This document shows, in pieces, positions 29,807-42,222 of a DNA stretch of 64,000 nucleotides. A model generated the notes under the pieces. It was not told the DNA's origin. It did no database searches and saw nothing but the letters and a program-made list of their open reading frames with translations. Source of the stretch: Siphonodentalium dalli (Eukaryota > Mollusca > Scaphopoda > Gadilida > Siphonodentaliidae); NCBI GenBank assembly GCA_032622095.1, contig CP136064.1, forward strand, positions 188,033,794 through 188,097,793. Direction: 5' to 3'. The translations under genes and the position numbers were made by a program. Each line of letters starts with the position of its first letter. Position 1 is the stretch's first letter.

Positions 29807-32800
29807 AATAGTCCAACAAATTAGACTATTCGGATTAATACATATTTTAATATTTGGACATTTACGATTGTATTAGTACTATTACTCCTTCTAGTCTAAT
29901 AAAACAGCTGAAAATCAAGATTGCACAAATTTTGAAGCAGGTCAACACCAGTGACCACCGATATAACCCCTTCAAAATACCATTATATCTGAAATTTTCT
30001 ACAAATACATGAGTCTTACCTGTAGCGGAGATAGTATTCTTTGTGTTCAAACATAGATTATGATATAAAAGTTGTCAGAATTACAGATTTGTTAGTTTAA
30101 TCTCGGAGTCCAAAACATATCACCATTTTCAAATACAGACGATAATGATGACGTCACGCTTCTAAAATAAAGGCCACACAAATTGATTACTTTTCGAACT
30201 TCACTCACTGCCCATGTGCCGAAAGCCACCAGCTATTTTTATACAGATTTCTGCCACATAATTTACCTTATATTCTGACGACAACCTCTATAAAATAAAA
30301 TGATTTAATTCTTGAGAAAATTGATAAATCCTCTTACGGTATATATCAATTATTTACACAGTCTGAACTCTAACTGTCTCATCAGAACCCAACATATAAC
30401 ATATTTATATTTAATATATACTATTATAATTATAATATGTATATACTGTTGTGTATTATATTGATTCAACTTGTAAACATATCCATAATATGTATTCATG
30501 TACACATGTATAACCTGAACTATCAAAATAAAATCTAATCTAATCTAATCTACTCGTGAAAATCAATATATGCCGTGCAGATATGGAAATATCAACTGGG
30601 TCAAATTGTTGGCACATTAGCGCCAAATGTTGTTTGTTTGATAAATAACAATAATAAGGGTCTGTTCGTCCGGTTTTGTTGACATTTTCGTCATAGAAGT
30701 GTTCTTATCAAAATTATACCATTGATATTTTTGTACCAAAAATAAAGATGCCTTTTCTTAAGCCATATTTGGTTACTAAGGACGTACCACATACAGATAC
30801 AGTAAACAATATTTGAAGGGATATGGAAATTATTTTATTAGTTTTGAAATTCAAATCGGTTAACCGGATGCTTGGTCTTTCAAGCTTTCCGGTATGTCAA
30901 GATTCGACGAGAGTATGATATGTATGGGTAATAGTTATTATTATTAGTCACTTATGTGGATTATATTCGTATTCCTGTGGATTTTCGTGGAAGTAAATCA
31001 GTGGTAATCGATGAATTCAACGACCACCTGCCCCATGAAATGTTCACAAGTCGAAAACTATGACCAAATTGTCACCAAAAGCCGGATTATATAGGTCTAT
31101 GTTCGATATTTTGGCATAAAACCAAATCATTTCTAGTGATAAACAGATTAACTGAAACGGCACTTCGACTATATTTTCGTTTGCCTGTTTATAATCGACA
31201 TCGAGAAAAAAATCCTGCCGTTCCGATGGTTACCGCGATTATTACCGCTTTTTCCAGTAAAATGAGAAAACGGTAAATCAACGTTCAAATAAACAGTTGT
31301 GTTAATGTTTTCTACAGTAGTAATGGTAAGTATGGTCATCCTATTATATGTTTAAAAGAATATATGGTCATTAATACGGCGAATATGTGTACGTGTTTAA
31401 ACGTATATTGTAAAACTTGGAGATAAATTGAAGTATGTACCTGTACATAAGCTACCGTACCGAAAATAGTTGCCTGACTGTGTTAAATTGGAAATTACAC
31501 AATTGGCAATAGACCGGCCTACATATAATATTATTATTGATACGGAAAACCTAAACATGCCTTAGCGCGCCGCACACGCGTACGATGCGATATATATCGT
31601 ACGACAAATATATGGCACCGGTTAAGCCTATATTGTAGGCTATATATAGGTAAAATCGTAGCTTGTGCGTTGGAAAATCCCAGGACATTTTGTCGCACGA
31701 TCGGCCTCATAAAGAATCAAATAATTTTGATTTTCTACGATCGAGTCATACTATTTATTGGAAGTAGCCAATCATATTCAGTCGCTCGACTAAAATCGTA
31801 CCTGTGCGCACACAGAGCTTACAAATATCACATATGTGTGGCGGGCACTGGCGGCTACAAATTATATAGAATAATTGAACTCGTATAAATATATGCATTT
31901 TCGTAGATGTGTCATTCTCAATTATCAAAGCGAAGCTCGTTTTCATATGTATAAAATACAAGACCACGTGGCAGCGAATATATTCCCATCCGGTAACAAA
32001 TTGCGCCCACAATTGCATTTAGACGTCTGCTATGAAACTTCTAGCAATTTCGACGACGATGCTATATATATCTCTCGATTTATCACTACAAATTTCACAT
32101 TAAATATATGACCACAGGAATACTCGCATATCAAAACAAATTCAACATGTTAGGCATAAACTTTCCAATTGTTGAAACTGAAGGCCTACTTGACACCCAT
32201 CCACTATAGCTTTCCTTGCGTCTTTGTACTGTATGTGGCTTGACAGCCAGTTAGCGTTTTTATCTAGCGCTTATTACATATATACTTAATATATAGATGT
32301 GAACAAAAATCATTCACTCCTAAAAATTATAAGGATATAGATCCCATAATGTCTATAAAAATCAGCCTGCTCCTGCGTGGTCTGGAACAATGAAACTGCG
32401 AAATAAGTTTGGTGTGGCCTAAAAAAAAAAATCCATGATTTCTGATCCTTTACGCATGTGCGTAATCTCAAAACGGCGCGAAATCCTCACGCAGACAATG
32501 TTGATATTTCTGACGTGTGTATTCTGATCAAATTTTAATGGATTAATAGTGACAAAAAATATTCTAGTTAGTTCAGTCATGGTACTAAACATTCCAACAA
32601 CAGGTATGTGTTTTTTATTTATGGTTTTATTTGTGTCATTGGACGTGAACAGTGTAAGTTAAAGGGGCATGCCCTTGCCACATAAAAAATGTGGCTTCGT
32701 AGCGTTCAAATTTTTCACGTGTACCATTAGACTGAAGGATTAAATGGTCCATAAATGTCCAAATATTAAAATTCCAATTAATCCGAAAGTCTAATTTGTT

Positions 32801-32808
32801 GGACTATT
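29807..32808. mobile_element. Possible 3 kb element with about 58-bp inverted ends
   Basis: AATAGTCCAACAAATTAGAC and the following ~38 bases (29807-29865) recur as reverse complement at 32751-32808 with few changes. There is no clear target duplication. The interior (29866-32750) is AT-rich without a recognisable gene; a short (TCTAA)n tail at 30532-30551 preceded by AATAAAATC looks like the 3' end of a retroposed sequence. Confidence 0.45.
30532..30551 (+). repeat. (TCTAA)n tail, possible SINE/LINE 3' end
   Basis: Four tandem pentamers after an A-rich stretch, of the sort that ends some non-LTR elements. The body upstream was not recognised. Confidence 0.35.
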
Positions 32809-32945
32809 GAGACAACAACCAGGAACATTGAAGCACAGGAGTTTGTCAGAATGATAATAAATAATAGTAATAATAAATATATACAAATAGAAACAGTAAT
32901 AAAAGACTAGGATTGAAACAAGGGGATTAGTGATTTGACATACAG

Positions 32946-35900
32946 ACCTTCTCAAAAGTAATGGCCCTCCCGACCGCGTTACGACCACGTTGGAGTAACG
33001 TTACGACCGCGTTGATCCAACCCGGTCGTAACTTTACTCCAACGTGGTCATGATTTTTTCTCAACACGGTCGAGGAAACCGTAAACGCAACATAACGCGG
33101 TCGGCATGACCACCAACGCAACAAACGCGGTCGAGATAACCGTCAACGCAACAAAACGAGGTCGGGAGAATAGCTTATCAACTGTAATAATAATTATTGA
33201 ATAACATTGTAAACAAGAACTTTGAGACATGAACTCATTTTATTAAAAAAACATTAAATTGAAAAGAGAAAATGAACGACGGCCACCAATTTTAGTTTCA
33301 TACAATTTTCTGATAGGAAACAGAACGAAGTGTTGTAATCAATCGAGACGGTGACCGTGTGTTTGGCTTGGGTGATGCATGATTTATTGGTGATGTTTTA
33401 CATTTACATTTAGAATTTTTCTGAAAAAAAAATAAATAAATGCAGATCACATCGATCGCGCTGCACGAATTAAGAGATGCAATTGAGATTTCTAACAAAC
33501 ATAAAACTTTGAGTTCACGTCGCAATGTACATGTACGTGTATTCTTTGAATATTTAATAGACAAGGGTCCGATGTCATTTGAAATCTTCGTGAGGGTACG
33601 ATAAAACACACATCTACATTTACACGCACGTTCGTAATTGACACATGGATATACATGTACAGTGATGCAAATAATTTAGAATATTAATTATCCATGTGTT
33701 GTGAAATACATGTAAAACAAACAGCGCTCAGATTTGGTTACCAGTGATTTGTCACTTTAACCAACAGACCGCGGATCAAAAGCATGCCGTGAATGATTGA
33801 CAGCGGTGTCAATAGACGCAAATAGACTTCGTCGGTTTTGATTGGCTAGTGACCAGTGACCACTCGATGAAGTCTTGTTCAGGTGTTACTTAATTCATTG
33901 ATGATGAAATAACGAAATCATTCGCATTCAATGGTGCTTCGAAGAGACCAACAATGTATAATCCGCTATTGTGTAGGCAAGCATATGATAAATATTAACT
34001 TTTTACCGTAGGATATATAAGTTGAATAATTTTTTTAAATTCAGTTTTTTTTTTTACCGGATTTAAATCACTGCAATTCAATTATTTATTTGTCTTCATC
34101 AAATATTTGAAAACAATGTACATTTGAAGATCCAAGCGCCGTCCGACGCAGTAGATACCAAATTAGACAAAATTGTTTTTTTTTCTAGATTTCCGGGTTA
34201 TAAAAGAAAACTTTAATATAGTCACCATCAATTATTATGTCACAGAAATCGCAAAAAAAAACACACAAATGTCCACCGTTTTATTATCGATCTATATTTA
34301 CATACGTTTGTGGTTTTACATTGAAAACGAGTACAAACTATCATAATTTAAATGCTCTTTATTACATACCACATTTCGGTGTAAACATGGACGCTCTTTA
34401 TTAGAAGCGATAATTTGAATTTTTTTGCAAGACTGACAACAAGTGAGTTAAATGTATTCTCTTGAAAGCCGATATCTAGTCATCAAAACCTCATATAATA
34501 AAAAGTTCTTTTGCACATATATTTACAGTATTCTCCGAAATTCGTTATCATTTCTACTGACAAGTACATCGTAAAATATTAACAATTCAAATCACAAGTC
34601 TACAGTCGACACATAATGGCTTACCCATTTGATTTCAAACGCCGATGCCAGACAAAATATATACGGTAATTTAATGTCCCGCTAAAACAAAAACACACCA
34701 CCACCAGATAATTTTCTGTAACTCCACCCATATTTGAAAATTGATTGATATGTGTACATGCATTATGTAAAAATCAGCATGACCGCCAACGCAACAAACG
34801 CGGTCAAGTTAACCGTCAACGCAACAAGCGCAGTCGAGATAACTGTCAACGAAATGGAATGTTTCCAAAATAATACAATGTTGTTTGCGTGACGAGAGTA
34901 ATGCATTCTGATTAGTGTTAAATGTTTTACATATAGGCCCACATTTAGATTTTTCCGGGGAAAAAACTAATAAATAAATGTAGATCACGTTGATCACAAC
35001 GCGGTCGAGTAAACCGTCACGCAACAAACGCAGTCGAGATAACCATCAACGAAATGGAACGTTTCCAAAATAATCCAATGTTGTTAACGTGATGGGAGTA
35101 ATGCATGATAGATTTATGTTAAAATGTTTTACATATTGGGATTATTGGCCCACATTTAGATTTTTTCCGGGAAAAAATAATAAATTAATGTAAATCACGT
35201 TGATCGCGCTGCACGAATTAATGGAAATGTAATCCGAGACTGCTAACAAACAAAACATATTGATGTCACGTCGCTATGTACATGTATGTGTGTTATTTGA
35301 ATATTTAATATCCGATTAAATGTCGATTACCTGTACGCTCATGTATAGATAGACCAAGGGTATTGTGTCAGTTCCGATGTCGGCCGAAACTGTATGAAAC
35401 AATAAAGCGCGTCAAGTTATATACGCCATAAACAAACGCCATGAAAAATTCCAGAAATGTTCACGACGCTTGTTATGTATACCACTATACACGTGCATGT
35501 ACATGTAGCATTAAATAAACCAATAATCATTATAAAATAAACACGATTTGTGATTTATGTCGAAGAATACCATGACTTGATTATTCGGGCTTTCATTAGC
35601 CTCTCGTCGGCAGTTCGTAAAATATTATCCAGATATCAGTGCCCCTTTAATACAAGGAAACCATAACTTCCCCATCGACCACACACGCTGCTGAATGGTG
35701 ACATTGTCTCATTCTTTGAAGTTATTATTAAATTTAGATCAAAGGAATTTCTGCAAGATATTTTTATACCATGTAGCAACTTTGTGAAGATGACTCCTCC
35801 TACCAGCTTGTATTCTGTATTGATTGACTGTGATTCAAACACAGAATTCTCGACTGGACACGTGCAAGCATAACTTTGTCTGTTTTGATTGGCTAGCGGA

Positions 35901-36420
35901 CATCGTGTGCCACAATGATCACTCAATGAGGCTGTGTCGCTTTCATGATTATGAAATAAACTTACTCAACGTGGCTTCGAAGAGACGTTACATGTTTCAG
36001 TAATTGTCCGCTATTGTATTGGCAAGCATACATGCATGGTAAATATTAACTTACCTTTTACCGTACTAGTAGTACCGGTATATATAAGTTTAATAATTCA
36101 GTTAAATTCTGTTTTTCTCACCAGAATTAAATCACTGCAATTCAGTTTATTTATGTGTCCTCATCAAATATTTAAAAACAAAACATATACATTTGAAAAC
36201 GTGTGTGCGACTGTGCGCTGATCCTTAGCGCAACGTGTTTAACGTAAACGCGGTCTGCGTTAAACTTCAACGCAGTCTGCGTTAAACTTCAACGCGGTCC
36301 GTTGATTTTCAACGCGGTCGTAACGTATCACCAACGCGTTATCAACGCAAAAAACGCGTTACGTTGGCGTTACGACCACGTTGAGGACCGTGTTAACAGG
36401 GCCACTTATTTTGAGAAGGT
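32946..36420. mobile_element. 3.5 kb TIR element with AACGCGGTCG motif arrays
   Basis: The ends are ACCTTCTCAAAA(G)TAATGGCCCT-like inverted repeats (21 of 23 match). Next to each end, and at two inner places (about 32960-33175, 34775-34850, 34985-35060, 36215-36400), are clusters of AACGCGGTCG, CGCAACAAACGCGG and AACCGTCAACG words on both strands, far more GC-rich than their surroundings. The interior contains diverged direct duplicates: 33360-33560 resembles 34890-34990 and 35095-35320, and 33830-34040 resembles 35870-36090. No transposase was found. No target duplication seen. Confidence 0.65.
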
Positions 36421-36882
36421 GTGTATAAATGTTTATTTTTCACTATTTGACTCGAAAATAGGAAACTATAAACACTTTATCGATCGTTGCGATCTTCAGA
36501 TAGATTGCTATTAATTAAATTAAGACTATTATAGTTATACATAACATCAATCTGACCACATGTAACTTACATTGATTTAGCTTCGCATTGACTATATCAC
36601 ATATGTTCTCTTTATATCACGCGACGGCAGGTTTCATTTGCGAAGCGTTATCTGTCGTCTCCGTGAAGGCGCCAGGTTATGGTGTCCGGGCAAAATTGTA
36701 CACCTAAAATAAAAGGGCCGAGGAATCTCTGCCGTTCACATGTCCGAATATTCCGGTCTGTTCTTCTGTTCGGAACACTAGCGTACGTTATTGGTGAATG
36801 ATGCACAATTATCTTCGTGATTTAAGAGTTAAAAATACGTGTCGATCGTAACAGCATTAAGGGCTTTGTGGACCCAATTTTT

Positions 36883-38299
36883 ATACGCCCTTTTTGAAAA
36901 AAGGTCGTATTATGTTATCAGTCTGTCCGTCCGTCCGTCTGTCCGTCCGTCCGTGTTTACTAATGACTACTTATGTGGCTAAGATTGTGTAAAATGGATA
37001 TTTATGTGCATAACTTCCGTTGCGTGGCTAGCCACGTAACAGCTTTCAGATGGACGTTCTAAAATTATCTATTTGGCCTAATCAGCTTATTTAATTTTGT
37101 AGTCACTCAAAATTTGGAAGAAAAAAAGTCCATCGATTTAGACATCCATGACCCGTCAATAGGAGATGTCGGACACTGACAAGACATTTATGTGGCTAGC
37201 CACCCAATCACGGACCTGTCAGTTTCTCCTATTCCACTGTCCCAGTTGCTGTGAGCAAGTTTTTGAGTTTTAATCAGCTTCTTCTGCTATAATTCCAACA
37301 TGTTATGAATCCATAATCTGGAGTTTTATCACTATCTACTACTTGATAGCCACTTAAAATTTTATGGCTACTTGAGAAGCCACATAAAACCTAAAGCCAC
37401 ATTACCATTTCTAGCCACATAGGTCGAAGCCACATATCTACCCATTTGTTGGTACGTCCGTCCGTCTGTCCGTCTGTCTGTCCGTCCGTCCGTTAACATT
37501 TTTGGTTTCCGATCGATAACTCCAGTTTGGATTATTTGATCTGAACCAAAGTTGGTATGTGTATTTCCCAGCTAAAGATACAGGCCAAGTTCGAATATAG
37601 GTTCCGTCCAAATATTTTTACATGAGTTACGGCCCTTTTTCGACTTAGAATTTGACCGTCATTTAACATTTTTGGTTTCCGACCGATAACTCCAGTTTGG
37701 ATTATTTGATCTGAACCAAAGTTGGTATGTGTATTTCCCAGCTAAAGATACAGGCCAAGTTCCAATATGGGTTCCGTCCAATTATTTTTACATGAGTTAC
37801 GGCCCTTTTTCGACTTAGAATTTGACCGTCTGTTAACATTTTTGGTTTCCGACCGATAACTCCAGTTTGGATTATTTGATCTGAACCAAAGTTGGTATGT
37901 GTATTTCTCAGCTAAAGATACAGGCCAAGTTCGAATATGGGTTCCGTCCAGTTATTTTTACATGAGTTACGGCCTTTTTCAACTTAGAATTTGACCAATT
38001 TCATAACATTTTGGTTTCCGACCGATAACTCCAGTTTTGATTATTTGAGCTGAACCAAAGCTGGTATGTGTATTTCCCAGCTAAAACTACAGTCCAAGTT
38101 TGAATATAGGTTCTGTCTAATTATTTTTACGTGAGTTATGGCCATTTTTTCGACTTAGAATTTGACCACATTTTGGCATTGAAATTAGGGGTATATCAGA
38201 TTTTCTTCAAATGTAAGCTCAAAGTATTATCTTATTTTGCGATAGTACAATTCGAAATGGCTAAAGGGCGTATTTTGCCATGCCCTAGCGATGCTCTTG
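36883..38299 (+). mobile_element. Hairpin-headed element with four 170-bp tandem repeats (pearl/Helentron-like)
   Basis: Starts with the hairpin ATACGCCCTTT...AAAGGTCGTAT, followed by CTGTCCGTCCGTCCGTC. Then come four copies of a 170-bp unit (TTTGGTTTCCGA at 37501, 37671, 37841 and about 38010). It ends GGGCGTATTTTGCCATGCCC plus TAGCGATGCTCTTG. The uninterrupted arm at 40755-41299 gives the empty site: five T then CC. The filled site has five T before and TT after the element, so at most TT was duplicated. Lack of duplication and a 3' hairpin suggest rolling-circle (Helentron-like) ancestry. No replicase or helicase gene. Confidence 0.65.
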
Positions 38300-38486
38300 T
38301 TCCAAAATGTTATTGAGTCAAAATAAAGGATTCTGTTCATGTATAATTAGTAATCACAGAAACCATGCCCATTGATGCAACATTTTAAGTGTACTGTATA
38401 CTTCATTAGTCCATATCTAAGAATCAAATATGGGAATATGTACTGAACACTGTGATGAATGATGTACCACAAAAAAGCGTTCTTTG

Positions 38487-40391
38487 TAGAGATGGGCGGT
38501 TAACCGTGGAATCAGTTCGGTTTCGGTTGTCGGGGGAAAAACCGGAAATGACAACCGTGGTAAGTTGGGAAAACCCGTAGTTTCGGTTGTCACAACTTCC
38601 TGTAATCATGGCAGAACACGACGAACAAACGAGTCCTGTGTGGAAATATTTTTCAAAGAAAGATAAGAAATCTAAGTGTGCCGCCTGTAATATATGCAGA
38701 AAGGAGTTCGCATGGTGAAATCGCGCGACGAATTAATTACTTTGCTTCCGTGTACACCTATTTTCGCCGTAGTAAACACAACACAAGTCAGTTTATTTCT
38801 CATGTTATTTTAATCATTAAGGCCGTACAAATACTCTGAAAGGTGAATTTGATAACGAGGATACGATATGAAAAGGTATCAATCAGGGTATCCGCGGCTC
38901 CTTGAATTCCTTGAAACTCCTTGATTTGGAAAATCAATTTTCCAGGGCCCTTAAAACCCTTGAATTGAATGCCCACCCCTTGAAAACCCTGGAATTCCGT
39001 GTAACCCTAAAACCCAGGTATACCGATTCATCGGGAGTCAATAAATATAGATAGTTTAGTTCCGAACGCGTTGTTGGTATATGGGAAGTAACTCCATTTC
39101 CCGCCAACACCAATTCTTTCGAGTCTATTTCAATTATGTGATCCCCCTATCAAGCATCATAAAATTGAACACGACAAAAAAAGTTCCGAGCTTTTCAAAC
39201 TCAGGTACCGTAATTAGTGTATTTTTATTGTATCGGATCGAGGTATTTTGTATATTATATAGACATTCGACATTAGAAACCCGTGTTTTACATCAAAACG
39301 TACAACTTAACAAAAACGAAACGAAAAAATCACATCCGCTTCCGATGACCTTCATTTCCTGTTTACGTATATTTTAAAATAAAATAAATAATTTAAGCAA
39401 TGACATAGGAGCAGTGATATTTCAACTGGTGTCTACTGTCATCACATTACATGTATTATTTAAATGTTCCCATTAAATTATGGTAATGCATTTACCCATA
39501 TTAAAAGGCCTAAAAAGCCCAAAATGCTAAAATTATGGTGGAAAACGTGGTATCACATGTAATGTTCAACAGTTGGTTCCTGGAAACTCCTTGAAAATTG
39601 TCGGGGCAGTCCTTGAAAATCCTTGAATTGACTACTGGAACCTCCTTGAAACTCCTTGAATTCATTCACCAGAAATGGGCAGATACCATGTCAATGATTG
39701 TTACCCGCATTCCCTATTAGTTTTTATCACTGTTTGGATGTTAAATCGTCAAATATATTTGTGCGCCGTTGATTAAAAATGTTATGCCGGAATCGGAGCC
39801 GGAATGAATTATACCGTTTGTCGGTAAACTGTTGAGAAATAGCACTCATTCAGGTGACTTGTATTGGATGCATGTATACTGTATAGTGTGTACAATATTA
39901 TGTTCCCTAAATATGGTAATAGGCATATAGCCAGATAATGTGATTGAGAGATTCTAGTCATGTTTTATTTTCATTTTGTTTATTTCAAATTTTATTTTAA
40001 CAAATCATAACTATACACATATATCTAGTCACACACATTAGTTTTATGCCAATATAAATGATCATTATATTATTTCACACTTATGATCATATGATGCTGA
40101 ATTGCAGTCATACACAATACACTGACTCACTTGCATTCTAGCACTGCCACTCGACATGGACATTAACAATATCCATGTAATAGTAACAAAATGATACATA
40201 ATTTAATATTATAAAAGGACATGTACCTCACAAGTTATGGTGATACAATTGGTGTGTTTTCTTTGTAATATGATGAAGCATAATTAGATTTTGTTCACAT
40301 TAGTAATTTTTATTAATAAAAACCGAAACCGAGACTCAACTCTTTTTCCACAACCGAAACCGAGGCAAATTTTCACAACCGCCCATCTCTA
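38487..40391 (+). mobile_element. hAT element with 8-bp target duplication
   Basis: Inverted ends TAGAGATGGGCGGTT / AACCGCCCATCTCTA are flanked by GTTCTTTG on both sides (38479-38486 and 40392-40399). An 8-bp duplication is the hAT hallmark. Subterminal ACCGAAACCGAG words face CTCGGTTTCGGTT-type words near the other end. Only an N-terminal BED-finger fragment of the transposase is present (38608-38718), so the element is non-autonomous. A fragment of the CTTGAAACTCCTTGAA family (about 38884-39015 and 39580-39672) is inserted within. Confidence 0.85.
38608..38718 (+). pseudogene. BED zinc-finger remnant of a hAT (ZBED-like) transposase
   Basis: A 36-codon frame from ATG 38608 to TGA 38716 reads through SPVWKYFSKKDKKSKCAACN and ends CRKEFAW. 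The VW-x-YF start and C-x2-C pairs are those of the BED finger that opens hAT/ZBED transposases. The His half of the finger, the DDE/RNase H core and the dimerisation region are missing; the TGA and following sequence end the homology. It is a decayed 5' piece, seen inside an element with hAT ends, which supports the assignment. Confidence 0.75.
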
Positions 40392-41341
40392 GTTCTTTGA
40401 AAAAATTACTTTGAACCAGTTGTTGACAAATGATATACTAACTTCACAATATGGTTGAATAAGAGCCAGCAGTTTATGGGTCAACTTTCAATGGCTTATA
40501 TCCAGTCTGGGGTGAATAGCGTTTAGCTGGTGTCAGGATAATCACTCATGTGGAAGTTGAGTGAGTGATGACCTACTTACTAGATATATATAGTATGATA
40601 GTCTGGCAGGGTTTTGATTGAGGCTTAGCATTCTATTGTCAACAGAGTTCACAGCATTACACTGGCCACTGCTTAACCCATACCTTCTAGCATCCACACA
40701 ACCAATGTTTAAGCAAGTATATATCATTTGTCAACAACTGGTTCAAAGTATTTTTTTCAAAGAACGCCCAAGAAATATAATATTTTTTTTGTAGTACATC
40801 GTTCATCACAATGTTCAGTACATATTCCCATATTTGATTCTTCAAATGTTGCATCAATGGGCATGGTTTCTATGATTACTAATGTGTATATGAACAGAAT
40901 CCTTTATTTGGACTCTTTTGTTTTGTTTGGAAAAATTGGGTCCACAAAGCCCTTAATTGGTAACACAACACTGTTATATCGGGATGAGAAAAAGAGCAAG
41001 TGTCAGTAACATTTCCAATACTGGGTCGAAATATCCGGACCAGAGAGTTGATAAATTTTGCCGGAACCACAGACACCGTCATGCGGTGCCTTCACGGAGA
41101 CGACAGAAAACGCTTCGCAAATGAAACCTGCCGTCGCGGTGATATAAAGAGAACATAAGGTGATATTGTCAATGCTATGCTATATGTAAGTCGCAACGGT
41201 CAGAATGATGTATACCAGTCATAATATCAATGAATATGGAGATTGCCACGATCGATAACGTTTTTACCGTTTCTGATTTTCGTGTTACCAAAAATAAACA
41301 AAATATGACGTAAATCTCTAATCCTCTAGTTGTCCCCCTAT

Positions 41342-41345
41342 TCTT

Positions 41346-41390
<45 letters not shown>

Positions 41391-41396
41391 TATATT
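41342..41396. repeat. (TA)n microsatellite
   Basis: Nearly pure TA run with small interruptions at its right end. Confidence 0.9.
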
Positions 41397-42222
41397 TTTT
41401 ATTTACTATCATCATGTCAAACCCCTGTGATTGAAGCTTCGTATAGAAACCAAATTAAAACAGATACATGTAGTCTTTCTTTGATCCCAAGTTAATGAAC
41501 TAAAAGCATGTATAGCACCACCACATACAATTGATACAACAATTTTTATATCAGTAGCAATATTAAAAGCCGACATCAAAGAAATTACTGGGGTTGGAAA
41601 GACACATTGTCACACTCAGCGTTACGTCAGAGCTCATGTCATGTGCTTTGCACACGTTCTGCATGCCTGATTTCTTTGTATTTTATACAGTACCGATCAG
41701 AACAAGTCGGTGTAAACTCAAAAGCCATTCCTCAGACGGAGATGACCACATGCTGGATTCGTAAAATGGATAATTTTGCATTCATTGGATAGGGAATAAA
41801 TACACTGATAATAACTATTAATATTTTTAAAAGATTTAGTTTTAATTAACCATTTCTTTGATACAGACCTTATTTTGAGGTAAAAGGTCCGCACTGCTCA
41901 TTGCAGGGACTACAAAAACTCGACCTGCATTCATGGTTGTAGCTCAGTATTCACTCAGTGTTGACTAAATGACTAATGAGTTCTTTCCTGTAGTATTCAT
42001 ACACATCTGAAGCTGTAGTGTAGATATTGCATGTTTTGTCTTTTGACAACTTTCAAACTCTGATTCAGAACAGACTCCCATTAGGAGAGGAACAAATACG
42101 GAAGCACGAGCGGTCAATAATCTCAATATATTCGTGTTCTACTGTATAATTGTACGCATCGCTTACTGTGTTTTCTATTTTGTTGATATGGTTAAGCACG
42201 TGGCTTTCCATACATTCTAATC
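41397..42222. other. Intronic sequence, nothing recognised
   Basis: No repeat or coding structure that I can support. Confidence 0.4.

Larger units (their letters stand above)
36431..41299. mobile_element. 4.9 kb inverted-repeat element or inverted duplication, with two later insertions
   Basis: Left arm 36431-36882 continues at 38300-38478. The right arm 40755-41299 is the uninterrupted reverse complement, including TTATCGATCG, TTCTCTTTATATCAC, GACGGCAGGTTTCATTTGCG, AAGGGCTTTGTGGACCC and GGGAATATGTACTGAACA. The left arm is interrupted by a hairpin-headed element (36883-38299) and the centre by a hAT element (38487-40391). Arms are diverged by many substitutions, so the pair is old. No coding gene. 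Confidence 0.7.
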
